The notes: generated by a model from the letters alone, not told the origin. A stretch of 5,608 nt of DNA from an uncultured Rhodobacter sp. (GCA_937901435.1 CALGTJ010000641.1:1-5608); one strand, 5' to 3'; shown: positions 1 to 5,608, counted from the stretch's first letter. Made by a program: numbers and translations.

Positions 1-1001
1 CAAGGTGCGGCGACGATTTCCTCAGGCCCGGTGACCGGGTGGATGGAGGGGATCAGAGTGCCTTGCCGCGATGCCCCAGTGCCCAATTCTGCCGCTTGCT
101 CAATGACTCTGACACTTTGCACACCTGCGCCCTCCAAATACTTCCGGGCCTGGGCTAGCTCGATCGCCGATGCGGCGTCCGACAGATCCCGCAGCCTTTC
201 TTCCTCAAGGCCAGTGGGCCAGGCGACGCAAAGATATTCTCCATCTTTGCATCGTAGGACCGATGTGCGGTTCGAGGCGAATGTTGTGGGCAGACCCAAC
301 GATGCGGCCAGGTCCATCAACTCGGAATCCTTCTCCGTCGCGGCGTGAGCGATGGCCTCCAGCTGCGACATCTCCACATGCAGGCCGTCGCCCGTGGCAC
401 GTGCTTCGAGGATTGCCGTGATCGCAGCGAAAAGACCGTATGTCGCCGCGTTCGGATCCGACGCCACGAAAGTGGGCGAACCTACAAATTCACCGGTGGC
501 CGGGTCGATTATTCCGGGTTCGAAACCCGAAAGCGCGGACAGCACCAGTCCATAGGCCCGCATCTGCCCCAGTCGCGACGTGCCGCCAAATCCGGACAGC
601 GACAGCAGCACGAGCGCCGGGTTGGCCTTTACCATCGCGTCGTAGCCCAACCCGAGACGCTCCAATGTGCCGGTTGTGAAATTTTCGATAACTAAGTCGG
701 ATTGACCGACCAGATCCAGCAGCGCTTCACGGTGTTGTCCTTCCTTCAAATCGAGGGCCAAACCGATTTTGTTGCGATTCAGACCATGGAAAGAATGCGA
801 CATCTCGCGCCGGATGAATTCCGGGTACTTGCCCGCCATGCGCTCGACGCCGCGTGTCCTATAAAGGTCATACCGTTTAAACCATTCGACCTTGATTACT
901 TCCGCGCCCAGATCGGCCAGGAACTGACCCAGCAGCGGTCCGGACCAGACCCAGCAAAGCTCGATCACCCGGACACCGAGAAGGGGCAGCGCGGCGCTCA
1001 T
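1..1001 (-). CDS. CaiB/BaiF-type class III CoA-transferase, C-terminus cut by window edge
   Basis: Class III CoA-transferases move CoA between carboxylic acids in the cytosol; in catabolic clusters they activate an acid intermediate. The frame stays open from the ATG at 999-1001 to the left edge and gives 333 residues; the family is usually about 380-420. Family landmarks seen: GVRVIEL near residue 9, LADLGAEVIKVE at 28-39, NRNKIGLALDLK at 75-86, VIENFTTGTLERLG at 104-117, LSLSGFGG at 133-140, and SDPNAATYG at 181-189, where Asp182 is the likely catalytic aspartate by analogy with formyl-CoA transferase Asp169. The start is supported by GGAG (1010-1013) 8 bases upstream and an in-frame stop a few codons further upstream. 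The stretch from LCVAW (about 257-261) to YLEGAGV (288-294) is only about 30 residues, clearly shorter than I expect for the family. Family call firm; substrate unknown. Confidence 0.93.
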   Translation of the reverse strand, partial: MSAALPLLGVRVIELCWVWSGPLLGQFLADLGAEVIKVEWFKRYDLYRTRGVERMAGKYPEFIRREMSHSFHGLNRNKIGLALDLKEGQHREALLDLVGQSDLVIENFTTGTLERLGLGYDAMVKANPALVLLSLSGFGGTSRLGQMRAYGLVLSALSGFEPGIIDPATGEFVGSPTFVASDPNAATYGLFAAITAILEARATGDGLHVEMSQLEAIAHAATEKDSELMDLAASLGLPTTFASNRTSVLRCKDGEYLCVAWPTGLEEERLRDLSDAASAIELAQARKYLEGAGVQSVRVIEQAAELGTGASRQGTLIPSIHPVTGPEEIVAAP

Positions 1002-1180
1002 TCGTTGATCTCCGCGCCCGGGCTACCTACCTGTGCGTTCCCGCAATGCATTGGTCCAAATACTCGAACTGCTGAGGGCTGGCGAATGATGAAGAGCGCT
1101 TTCACGCGGGACCTGGCAAGGTTTGCCGTGCTTTTGATCTGTCCGACTTTACGCTTGGCGTAATCCATGTTCTCGCTCAC
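998..1180 (-). CDS. possible 60-codon leader ORF overlapping the CoA-transferase start
   Basis: This frame starts with GTG at 1180, or ATG at 1168 for a 56-residue product. Its TGA overlaps the CoA-transferase ATG in an ATGA arrangement, the classic geometry of translational coupling. The product is basic in its first half (MDYAKRKVGQIKS, then ARSRVKA), with no recognisable domain, signal peptide or membrane segment. No good Shine-Dalgarno precedes the GTG, and only a weak GAGCGAG-like run precedes the ATG. It sits in the predicted 5' leader between the promoter near 1259-1288 and the transferase. It may be a chance frame or a decayed gene end; I do not recognise it. Confidence 0.22.
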   Translation of the reverse strand: MSENMDYAKRKVGQIKSTANLARSRVKALFIIRQPSAVRVFGPMHCGNAQVGSPGAEINE

Positions 1181-1258
1181 TATCGATATTGGTTGCGGAT
1201 CACGAGCTTAATACCGACCGCCGCCACTGGGGGGCCGGCGCGGATATCATTGCGTAGG

Positions 1259-1288
1259 AGTATCGTACAGGTACAAATATGTTGTCAA
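1259..1288 (-). promoter_or_regulatory. candidate sigma-70-type promoter for the CoA-transferase unit
   Basis: Read on the minus strand, a perfect -35 TTGACA (1283-1288) is followed after 18 bases by GATACT (1259-1264), four of six matches to TATAAT. Transcription would start near 1252, giving a leader of about 250 bases before the transferase ATG. The -35 box is wholly inside the palindrome at 1282-1295, so a bound regulator would be expected to block RNA polymerase. This is prediction from sequence only; the long leader is a mild argument against it. Confidence 0.42.
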
Positions 1289-1295
1289 TTGACAA
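1282..1295. promoter_or_regulatory. perfect 14-base palindrome, candidate operator (site 1)
   Basis: TTGTCAATTGACAA equals its own reverse complement over 14 bases. It fits TTGT-N6-ACAA, and more loosely the TTG-N8-CAA form known for CRP/FNR-family sites; GntR- or TetR-type operators are alternatives. It overlaps the predicted -35 of the CoA-transferase promoter, which favours a repressor role. A second TTGT-N6-ACAA lies at 4617-4630 in the other promoter region. The IclR protein encoded next door is one candidate binder, but nothing in the sequence proves the pairing. Confidence 0.5.
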
Positions 1296-1489
1296 AAAGG
1301 ATTTTTTATGGGAAACGCCTGTCGGTGTCCCAGGCCATCCTTGCGGGGATGGACGTCGCGAGAGGACAAATTGACCTGCCGTTCCGTCTTCCCGGTCTCA
1401 GGCTTGCACTGAAACGCTTACCACGTCGCGGAAGGAATCGGGGGGCTGCCCGGCGCTGGGCGTGCCAAGTCAAAAGAAAAGAGCTGGCG

Positions 1490-2296
1490 CTAGCGGACCA
1501 GGTTTAGATGGACATCTTCGGCAAGAGTCCACAACGCGTCGAGAATCTCCTGGCGCATCGGTTCTTCCAGCTGAGAATCAACGGCTAAGACACCTAGCGT
1601 ATGGGTCATCGTTCCATCGGCGTTATAAACCGGGACTGCTAGGGTCGAAACGCCCTCGACAAACCCTTCACAGTCCTCGGCATATCCATTCTTCACGGCC
1701 TGAGTGACCTGAACGCGCCAAGTCTCATAGTCGATCGGACGCACCCATTTGACCCTTTCGAAGATGCGTCTGACCTGCTTTTCAGGAATGCCCCCGAACG
1801 CCGCGAAGATCCGTCCCGAGGCTCCGGACATAAGCGGCACGCTACCGCCTAGGGTCACCCGGATGGAGATCGTGTTGGACGGGCTGGCAAAGGCAGCCAG
1901 TGCGAGGTGCTGAACGTCGATCTTGGAAGTTGCCGTCGCGGTCATGTTGAAGCGATCGGCAATCGACTGAAGCCGGGGCCTGACAAGATCCGCGAAGTTG
2001 TTTAGCTTAGCCGCTTTGCGCGCCAGATCGTTGATGCCGCTGCCAAGCTGATAGGTCTTCGAGCCGGGGTCATAGGATACGAATCTCGCGGTCACCAGCT
2101 CGCGTAGAATATGTAGGCAGGTGCTGGGGATGACATCCACGGCACGGGAGATCTGGGACAGATTCATTGGAGTGGAGCGATCGGCTAGCTCCCAGAGGAT
2201 CGATGCAGCACGTCGGACCGCAGGCACCCGTTTGACCTGAGATCTACTCGCTTCTTTATTAGCATCGGTTAAGTCTTCAATTTCATCTTTTTGCAT
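1490..2296 (-). CDS. IclR-family transcriptional regulator
   Basis: A 268-residue cytosolic DNA-binding protein of normal IclR length (about 250-280). An unstructured charged N-terminus (1-23) leads to a winged helix-turn-helix at about 24-85: PAVRRAASILWELAD, NLSQISRAVDV, recognition helix around IPSTCLHILRELV (56-68), and a wing ending YDPGSKTYQLG (75-85). The IclR effector domain follows at about 100-265, with SGASGRIFAAFG (157-168), GYAEDCEGFVEGVSTLAVPV (204-223) and GVLAVD (235-240). The ATG at 2294-2296 is chosen because an in-frame TAG lies two codons upstream and no other good start is close; its Shine-Dalgarno is poor. IclR proteins usually sense a pathway acid or aromatic and control adjacent catabolic genes, as activator or repressor, and often themselves. 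Its place among the monooxygenase, transferase and synthetase genes suggests it regulates them; the ligand is unknown. Confidence 0.95.
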   Translation of the reverse strand: MQKDEIEDLTDANKEASRSQVKRVPAVRRAASILWELADRSTPMNLSQISRAVDVIPSTCLHILRELVTARFVSYDPGSKTYQLGSGINDLARKAAKLNNFADLVRPRLQSIADRFNMTATATSKIDVQHLALAAFASPSNTISIRVTLGGSVPLMSGASGRIFAAFGGIPEKQVRRIFERVKWVRPIDYETWRVQVTQAVKNGYAEDCEGFVEGVSTLAVPVYNADGTMTHTLGVLAVDSQLEEPMRQEILDALWTLAEDVHLNLVR

Positions 2297-2303
2297 GGTC
2301 TAG

Positions 2304-2317
2304 CTATCCACTGATAG
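2304..2317. promoter_or_regulatory. short inverted repeat just upstream of the IclR start
   Basis: CTATC-CACT-GATAG is a 5-base inverted repeat with a 4-base spacer, 8 bases before the IclR start codon. Its place fits an autoregulatory operator or a small hairpin over the ribosome binding region. It does not resemble the TTGT-N6-ACAA sites. Five-base arms arise by chance fairly often, so support is weak. Confidence 0.25.
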
Positions 2318-2322
2318 GCTAC

Positions 2323-2619
2323 CTACTCAGAGTCCAGCTTATGGCACTGGGTTCGCACAAGCCGGGCCCTACCGAAAAGTTCGGTGGCATAGATGATTGG
2401 AATGCACACATCGTCGCTGTTGTTCGATCTGGCGTCGATGAGAATTTCCATGCTATGCGGCATCTACCGCAACAGCTCCCGCCACGTATGACCCAGATCT
2501 CTGCCCAGCACTTGGTAAAGGTACTCCGTCGTCCACACCATGTGTGTATTTGCAATCCTAGTTAGTGTGGTCGCCTCTCTCGTGATCTTTATATCCACTA
2601 AACTATACCAGTTACCCAT
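2323..2619 (-). pseudogene. unrecognised 98-codon reading frame broken by one amber codon
   Basis: On the minus strand an ATG at 2617-2619, preceded by AGG with 6-base spacing (2626-2628), opens 51 codons (MGNWYSLVDIKI... ending HTWRELLR). A TAG follows at 2464-2466, and the same frame then runs 46 more codons (MPHSMEILIDARS... GRARLVRTQCHKLDSE) to a TAG at 2323-2325. Both halves look like real protein, with balanced composition and no Cys/Trp/Arg excess. The second half favours G or C in the third codon position. A C-to-T change of CAG to TAG would explain the break. The frame ends 26 bases before the IclR start. I do not recognise the family. Alternatives are two tiny genes, a decayed gene fragment, or chance. 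Confidence 0.33.
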
Positions 2620-2818
2620 CCCCTACCTAAAGGACGAGTGACTGCGGATCTCCCGTAAGTCAAACGGATTAGCGGCCTGAGCTGTGCAGAAACCGCTCGG
2701 CGATTACAAAAATGTCCTCGCAACCACGGACTATTTGGTCCCGAATCCTGTCGCGCTATGGAAGCAGGTTCACGCCGAGCCAAGGACTGTCATACAAGAC
2801 TTTCAACTGTGGCTCAGG
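2620..2818. other. Intergenic stretch downstream of the monooxygenase, no gene seen
   Basis: With the broken frame next to it, this completes a 522-base gap between the monooxygenase stop and the IclR start. A plus-strand frame from GTG at 2684 starts plausibly (KPLGDYKNVLATTDYLVPN) but runs into the antisense of the monooxygenase 3' end and has no good ribosome site. GAGCCA (2777-2782) and TGGCTC (2810-2815) could pair across a 27-base loop just after the monooxygenase stop, but no T tract follows, so I do not call a terminator. The region may be the scar of a lost gene. Confidence 0.5.
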
Positions 2819-4576
2819 CTAAGTATCGGGCCGCGTCCGAGTTGCATCAGATCCGTGGGACCGAGGCGCGCCGCCACTCTGCCTCATCTCAAAACTAGGA
2901 TATGACTGAGCGCTTTCCTCAGTCAGGAATTGCCGGAAGCGGATTTGTCCGCCCGCGTAGATGAGACATTTCTGCCGGTACTGACGGTCGACATTCGAGT
3001 TGTAGCCTGTAAACCAGGACTGCTCTTTGCCGAATAAAATGCGTCCCGACATCTCATGAACATGCTCGCTCCATGAATCCTCTGCGGCCTGCCGCGCGTT
3101 GAAGTAGTCGATCCGGTTATTGAAAAGATACTCCAGCACCCCGGAACACCAGTCCACGGCCTCTTCGATGCCCCTCGGGAAATTCGTTGCCACCGAGCCA
3201 CTTTGTGGCCCAGCTAGCGTCAGCATGTTCGGAAAGCCAGTAACCCCCAGCCCGTAGACAGTGAGTGGACCGTCGATCCACTTGTCGCGCAGCTTCTGCC
3301 CCGCTTCGCCAACGATGTCGATCTTGTCAAACGCGCCGGTCACCGCATCGAACCCAGTGGCATAGATGATGATGTCGAACTGGTGGTGCTCGGCAATCGT
3401 CTGGATGCCAGTTTCGGTAATGCGCTGAATAGGTGTTTCCGAAATGTCCACGAGACGCACGTTGGCCTGGTTGTAAACCTCGTAGTACCCCGTCTCCATC
3501 GGAACGCGTCGCGTACCGAACCCGTGGTCCTTGGGAACCAGCTTTTCGGCGACATCGGGGTCTCGGACGCGTTCGCGGATCTTCATGGCGACGAATTTCG
3601 AGAATTCGGCATTCGCTTCGGTATCCACCAGCGTGTCCTTGAAATTGCCGACCCAAACCCCAAAACCTGGCGAGTTATAAAGTCTCTCCCAGAAAGCTTC
3701 TCGCTCTTGCGGATCGACATCCAGCGTACGACGTGGATCAACATCGTGATAAAACCCGCTGGGTGTCTCGCGGCACCTGGCAAAAATTTCGTCATAGCGT
3801 TTTTTGATGTCCGCCATTTCCTGGGCGGGTATGGGCGAGTTATTCAGTGGCGCGCACCAGTTTGGTCGCCGCTGGAACACAGTAAGTGAGCCGACCTCGC
3901 CGGCGATCGCCGAAATCAACTGAACGCCGGTTGCTCCCGTCCCGATCACGGCAACGCGCTTGCCGGCGAAATTCACCCCTTCGCGCGGCGCATGATAGGT
4001 GTGAAAGGACAGTGACTTGAAGCTTTCCACCCCTTCGTACCTGGGTAGCGTGGGCGATGACAGCAGACCGATCGCCGTCAGCAGGAACCGCGTGGTCAGC
4101 ACGGTCCCGCTATCGGTAGTGATTTCCCAGCCCGACAGGTCCGGCTTCCAGATGGCGGAAGCCAGACGCTGCCTAAACCGCATGTGCTGTCTCAAGTCGA
4201 ACTTGTCGGTGACGTACTGCAGGTAGCGCTCTGTCTCTTCGCGCGGCGCGAAGTGTTCGCTCCAGTTCCATTCCTCCAAAAGCTCGCTTGAGAACGAGTA
4301 CCCATAGGTCTCGCTTTCCGAGTCGAAACGGCATCCCGGGTATCTGTTCCAGTACCAGGTGCCGCCGACATCTGAGGCTTGTTCAAGCACCAGAAACCGT
4401 TTGCCCATCTGCTGTAATCTATAGGCCTGATAGATGCCGCAAACCCCGGCCCCGATGATGATGGCGTCATACTCGGGTGTGGCCGGGGCTTGATTTTGTA
4501 TGGAAGCCAAATGTTCAATCTCCACTGCCTTGGCTGATAGGCCTTGGAAGTGCATGTCCCGATTCTGATCAAGCAT
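2819..4576 (-). CDS. Baeyer-Villiger-type flavin monooxygenase with altered central fingerprint
   Basis: Type I Baeyer-Villiger monooxygenases use FAD, NADPH and O2 to turn ketones into esters or lactones in the cytosol. This 585-residue frame has normal length. Seen in order: FAD Rossmann motif IGAGVCG (41-47); GGTWYWNRYPGCRFD (71-85), an exact match to the first fingerprint GGxWxxxxYPGxxxD; the central fingerprint region FKSLSFHTYHAP (186-197); NADPH Rossmann motif IGTGATG (211-217); GTRRVPMETGYYEVYN (354-369), where Arg357 probably matches catalytic Arg337 of phenylacetone monooxygenase; and YATGFDAVTG (405-414). In the central fingerprint FxGxxxHxxxW the Gly is Ser188 and the Trp is Ala196; Phe186 and His192 remain. 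The last 25 or so residues (SGGAPRSHG... RTRPDT) look like a disordered tail. The ATG at 4576 has GAGG (4585-4588) 8 bases upstream. It is divergent from the acyl-CoA synthetase. Substrate unknown; a cyclic ketone, steroid or terpenoid is an inference. Confidence 0.93.
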   Translation of the reverse strand: MLDQNRDMHFQGLSAKAVEIEHLASIQNQAPATPEYDAIIIGAGVCGIYQAYRLQQMGKRFLVLEQASDVGGTWYWNRYPGCRFDSESETYGYSFSSELLEEWNWSEHFAPREETERYLQYVTDKFDLRQHMRFRQRLASAIWKPDLSGWEITTDSGTVLTTRFLLTAIGLLSSPTLPRYEGVESFKSLSFHTYHAPREGVNFAGKRVAVIGTGATGVQLISAIAGEVGSLTVFQRRPNWCAPLNNSPIPAQEMADIKKRYDEIFARCRETPSGFYHDVDPRRTLDVDPQEREAFWERLYNSPGFGVWVGNFKDTLVDTEANAEFSKFVAMKIRERVRDPDVAEKLVPKDHGFGTRRVPMETGYYEVYNQANVRLVDISETPIQRITETGIQTIAEHHQFDIIIYATGFDAVTGAFDKIDIVGEAGQKLRDKWIDGPLTVYGLGVTGFPNMLTLAGPQSGSVATNFPRGIEEAVDWCSGVLEYLFNNRIDYFNARQAAEDSWSEHVHEMSGRILFGKEQSWFTGYNSNVDRQYRQKCLIYAGGQIRFRQFLTEESAQSYPSFEMRQSGGAPRSHGSDATRTRPDT

Positions 4577-4614
4577 GCATAACGCCTCAGCCGCTCTAGA
4601 TTACCAGCCATGGC

Positions 4615-4632
4615 TTTTGTTGCAAGACAAAA
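4615..4632. promoter_or_regulatory. inverted repeat TTTTGT-N6-ACAAAA, candidate operator (site 2)
   Basis: Six-base arms TTTTGT (4615-4620) and ACAAAA (4627-4632) flank TGCAAG. The core TTGT-N6-ACAA has the same form and spacing as the palindrome at 1282-1295, and both share ACAAAA on the right. It lies in the 222-base spacer between the divergent monooxygenase and synthetase genes, 4 bases before the plus-strand -35 and 38 bases upstream of the monooxygenase ATG. A weak minus-strand promoter (TTGCAA at 4620-4625, 16 bases, TAATCT at 4598-4603) would overlap it. One protein bound here could control both directions. Confidence 0.45.
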
Positions 4633-4636
4633 CGTG

Positions 4637-4664
4637 TTGACTAGAGACAGAAATAAAGTATCTT
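4637..4664 (+). promoter_or_regulatory. candidate promoter for the acyl-CoA synthetase gene
   Basis: TTGACT (4637-4642), five of six matches to the -35 consensus, is followed after 16 bases by TATCTT (4659-4664), four of six matches to TATAAT. Transcription would start near 4671, giving a leader of about 128 bases. It lies just downstream of inverted-repeat site 2, which suits regulation by that site. Confidence 0.42.
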
Positions 4665-4783
4665 CTTGAGTAACTAGCGGATCGTGTTGCCAAAGCGTCC
4701 AGAAAACGGGCAGCAGGGCAGTCTTGCGGGGCGGGGTCAGCATAAAGATATAGAAACCCTCACCCCGGAGAAACTGGCAAGGT

Positions 4784-4791
4784 AAGGGAGG
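4784..4791 (+). promoter_or_regulatory. strong Shine-Dalgarno for the acyl-CoA synthetase
   Basis: AAGGGAGG ends 7 bases before the ATG at 4799. It is the strongest ribosome binding site in the window and fixes the start of the synthetase. Confidence 0.8.
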
Positions 4792-4798
4792 CGAAATT

Positions 4799-5608
4799 AT
4801 GCTCGACGTCCGGTCGGCCTTGTGTCGTGCGATGGTGTGTAACCGAAACAGACCTGCCATTTTGGCGGAAGACTTCGAACTGACATTCGAAGAAGCATGG
4901 AAGCGCGGCTGCCAGTTGGCCAACGCGTTGCTGTCTATAGGCCTGAAATCTGGCGACAAGATTGCGGTGTTGGAAGACAACTGCCTTGAAGCATCGGATT
5001 TCTTTCTCGCCGCGGCGATCGGCAATTTTGTGCGAGTGCCACTCTATCGCCGCAATTCCGCGGAGGCTCACGCGCACATGATCGGTCACACCGATTGCCG
5101 AGCGATAATCGTCGCGGCGGAATACGCGCATGAGGTCGCGCAGTTAAAGGATACGCTCGACCACCTCGAACACGTGATTATTCGGAGCGACGATTACGAG
5201 TCGTGGCTGGCCGGGCAGTCTGATGCCGACCCTGACATCGCCATTGATATCGACGATCCTCATCTGATCCGCCACTCTGGGGGAACGACCGGCCGCTCCA
5301 AGGGGATGCAGTTCTCCCACCGTCAGTGGATGCGGACCTGCCGCGACTGGTCCTTCTTCCTGCCACGAATCGAGGCTGGAGATTACGGCACGCATGTTGG
5401 CCCCATCTCGCATGGATCGGGATATCTTTTTATGCCTATCTGGCTGGCCGGGGGCTGCAACGTTCTGGTCAGAAGGTTCGACCCCGAAGCCTTTGCCGAC
5501 ATGCTGGAACAGTTCGGCGGGTTCACCTTTGCAGTGCCCACGATGCTGAGCGACATGGTCGCGCAAAGCACCAGGAAGCGGGACTTTACCAAGCTGCGGG
5601 GCATCATG
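4799..5608 (+). CDS. AMP-forming acyl-CoA synthetase (ANL superfamily), C-terminus cut by window edge
   Basis: Acyl-CoA synthetases activate a carboxylic acid with ATP to an acyl-adenylate, then transfer it to CoA. The window holds 270 codons of a protein usually about 500-560 residues long. Seen: LTFEEAWKRGCQLANALLS (28-46), typical of the N-terminal domain; GLKSGDKIAVLEDN (48-61); the ATP-binding loop HSGGTTGRSKGM (159-170), which fits the AMP-binding signature with Lys168; SHGSGYLFMPIWLAGG (204-219); and FAVPTML (244-250), matching the substrate-pocket A4 region. The adenine-binding motif, hinge and catalytic C-terminal lysine lie beyond the edge. The ATG is supported by AAGGGAGG 7 bases upstream. 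The gene is divergent from the monooxygenase and probably shares its control region. An acid formed after Baeyer-Villiger oxidation and hydrolysis is a possible substrate, by context only; the sequence does not reveal it. Confidence 0.95.
   Translation, partial: MLDVRSALCRAMVCNRNRPAILAEDFELTFEEAWKRGCQLANALLSIGLKSGDKIAVLEDNCLEASDFFLAAAIGNFVRVPLYRRNSAEAHAHMIGHTDCRAIIVAAEYAHEVAQLKDTLDHLEHVIIRSDDYESWLAGQSDADPDIAIDIDDPHLIRHSGGTTGRSKGMQFSHRQWMRTCRDWSFFLPRIEAGDYGTHVGPISHGSGYLFMPIWLAGGCNVLVRRFDPEAFADMLEQFGGFTFAVPTMLSDMVAQSTRKRDFTKLRGIM

Larger units (their letters stand above)
1181..1489. other. Intergenic region between IclR gene and CoA-transferase leader
   Basis: About 310 bases without a convincing gene. 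The minus strand carries the candidate promoter and palindrome listed separately. GCCCGGCGCTGGGC at 1449-1462 can form a 4-base-pair stem just downstream of the IclR stop, but it lacks a T tract and is not a credible intrinsic terminator. A further AATTGAC at 1369-1375 repeats the right half of the palindrome core, without a matching left arm. A plus-strand open frame across 1193-1507 has poor, Arg-rich composition and is not supported as a gene. Confidence 0.6.

Noticed and set aside
31..348. 105-codon plus-strand frame
   Set aside because: It is antisense to the CoA-transferase; Ser/Arg-rich, no family resemblance.
702..1163. 153-codon plus-strand frame
   Set aside because: It is antisense to the CoA-transferase N-terminus and its leader, with no ribosome site or recognisable domain.
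2319..2565. Cys/Trp-rich 78-codon minus-strand frame and 74-codon plus-strand frame over the same bases
   Set aside because: Their unusual composition (Cys/Trp/Arg-rich, His/Pro/Gln-rich) is what out-of-frame reading of the more protein-like minus frame at 2323-2619 would give.
2777..2815. GAGCCA ... TGGCTC stem after the monooxygenase stop as a terminator
   Set aside because: Six-base stem with a 27-base loop and no following T tract; not a credible intrinsic terminator.
3383..3889. 168-codon plus-strand frame
   Set aside because: It lies entirely antisense within the monooxygenase, which has clear motifs throughout; typical GC-rich shadow frame.
4594..4646. CTCTAG ... CTAGAG arms flanking site 2 in the divergent spacer
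   Set aside because: Six-base match only, not centred on the dyad at 4615-4632, and likely by chance in AT-richer spacer DNA.
4192..5025. 277-codon minus-strand open frame spanning the divergent spacer
   Set aside because: It is antisense to the start of the acyl-CoA synthetase, crosses the divergent promoter region and continues in another frame of the monooxygenase. Its composition is Ser/Arg/Pro-rich with no domain, and both overlapped genes are certain.
5144..5566. 140-codon minus-strand frame
   Set aside because: It is antisense to the acyl-CoA synthetase over its ATP-binding loop; shadow.
1..5608. CRISPR array, tRNA, rRNA, insertion sequence or attachment site
   Set aside because: Looked for regular direct repeats, terminal inverted repeats with a transposase, and tRNA-like cloverleafs; none seen.

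Overview
This window looks like part of a catabolic gene cluster from a moderately GC-rich proteobacterium. The gene mix is a Baeyer-Villiger-type flavin monooxygenase, a class III CoA-transferase, an AMP-forming acyl-CoA synthetase and an IclR regulator. Such clusters are common in alphaproteobacteria, especially sphingomonads, that degrade steroids, terpenoids or other alicyclic compounds. The taxonomic and substrate guesses are inferences from gene content; no rRNA or other marker is present.

Layout. Bases 1-1001 (minus) hold the first 333 codons of a CaiB/BaiF-type CoA-transferase that runs off the left edge. Its start overlaps a possible 60-codon leader ORF (998-1180). Upstream lies a roughly 300-base gap with a candidate promoter whose -35 box is part of a perfect 14-base palindrome (1282-1295). 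An IclR regulator follows at 1490-2296 (minus). The 522 bases from 2297 to 2818 hold no intact recognisable gene, but a protein-like reading frame broken by one amber codon lies at 2323-2619 (minus). A complete 585-residue Baeyer-Villiger-type monooxygenase occupies 2819-4576 (minus). A 222-base divergent promoter region separates it from an acyl-CoA synthetase (4799 to beyond 5608, plus), of which 270 codons are visible.

How the parts may work together. A plausible scheme is oxygenation of a cyclic or side-chain ketone by the monooxygenase, hydrolysis of the ester or lactone elsewhere, activation of the resulting acid by the synthetase or the CoA-transferase, and then beta-oxidation. The IclR protein is the obvious local regulator.

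The most interesting non-coding signal is a dyad of the form TTGT-N6-ACAA. It occurs only twice in the window, and both copies are in promoter regions: in front of the CoA-transferase and in the divergent monooxygenase/synthetase spacer. This suggests one regulator controls both transcription units. The most interesting protein signal is a monooxygenase whose central Baeyer-Villiger fingerprint has lost its Gly and Trp, while the FAD-side fingerprint and catalytic Arg region are kept. I do not see a wholly new system; these are leads.
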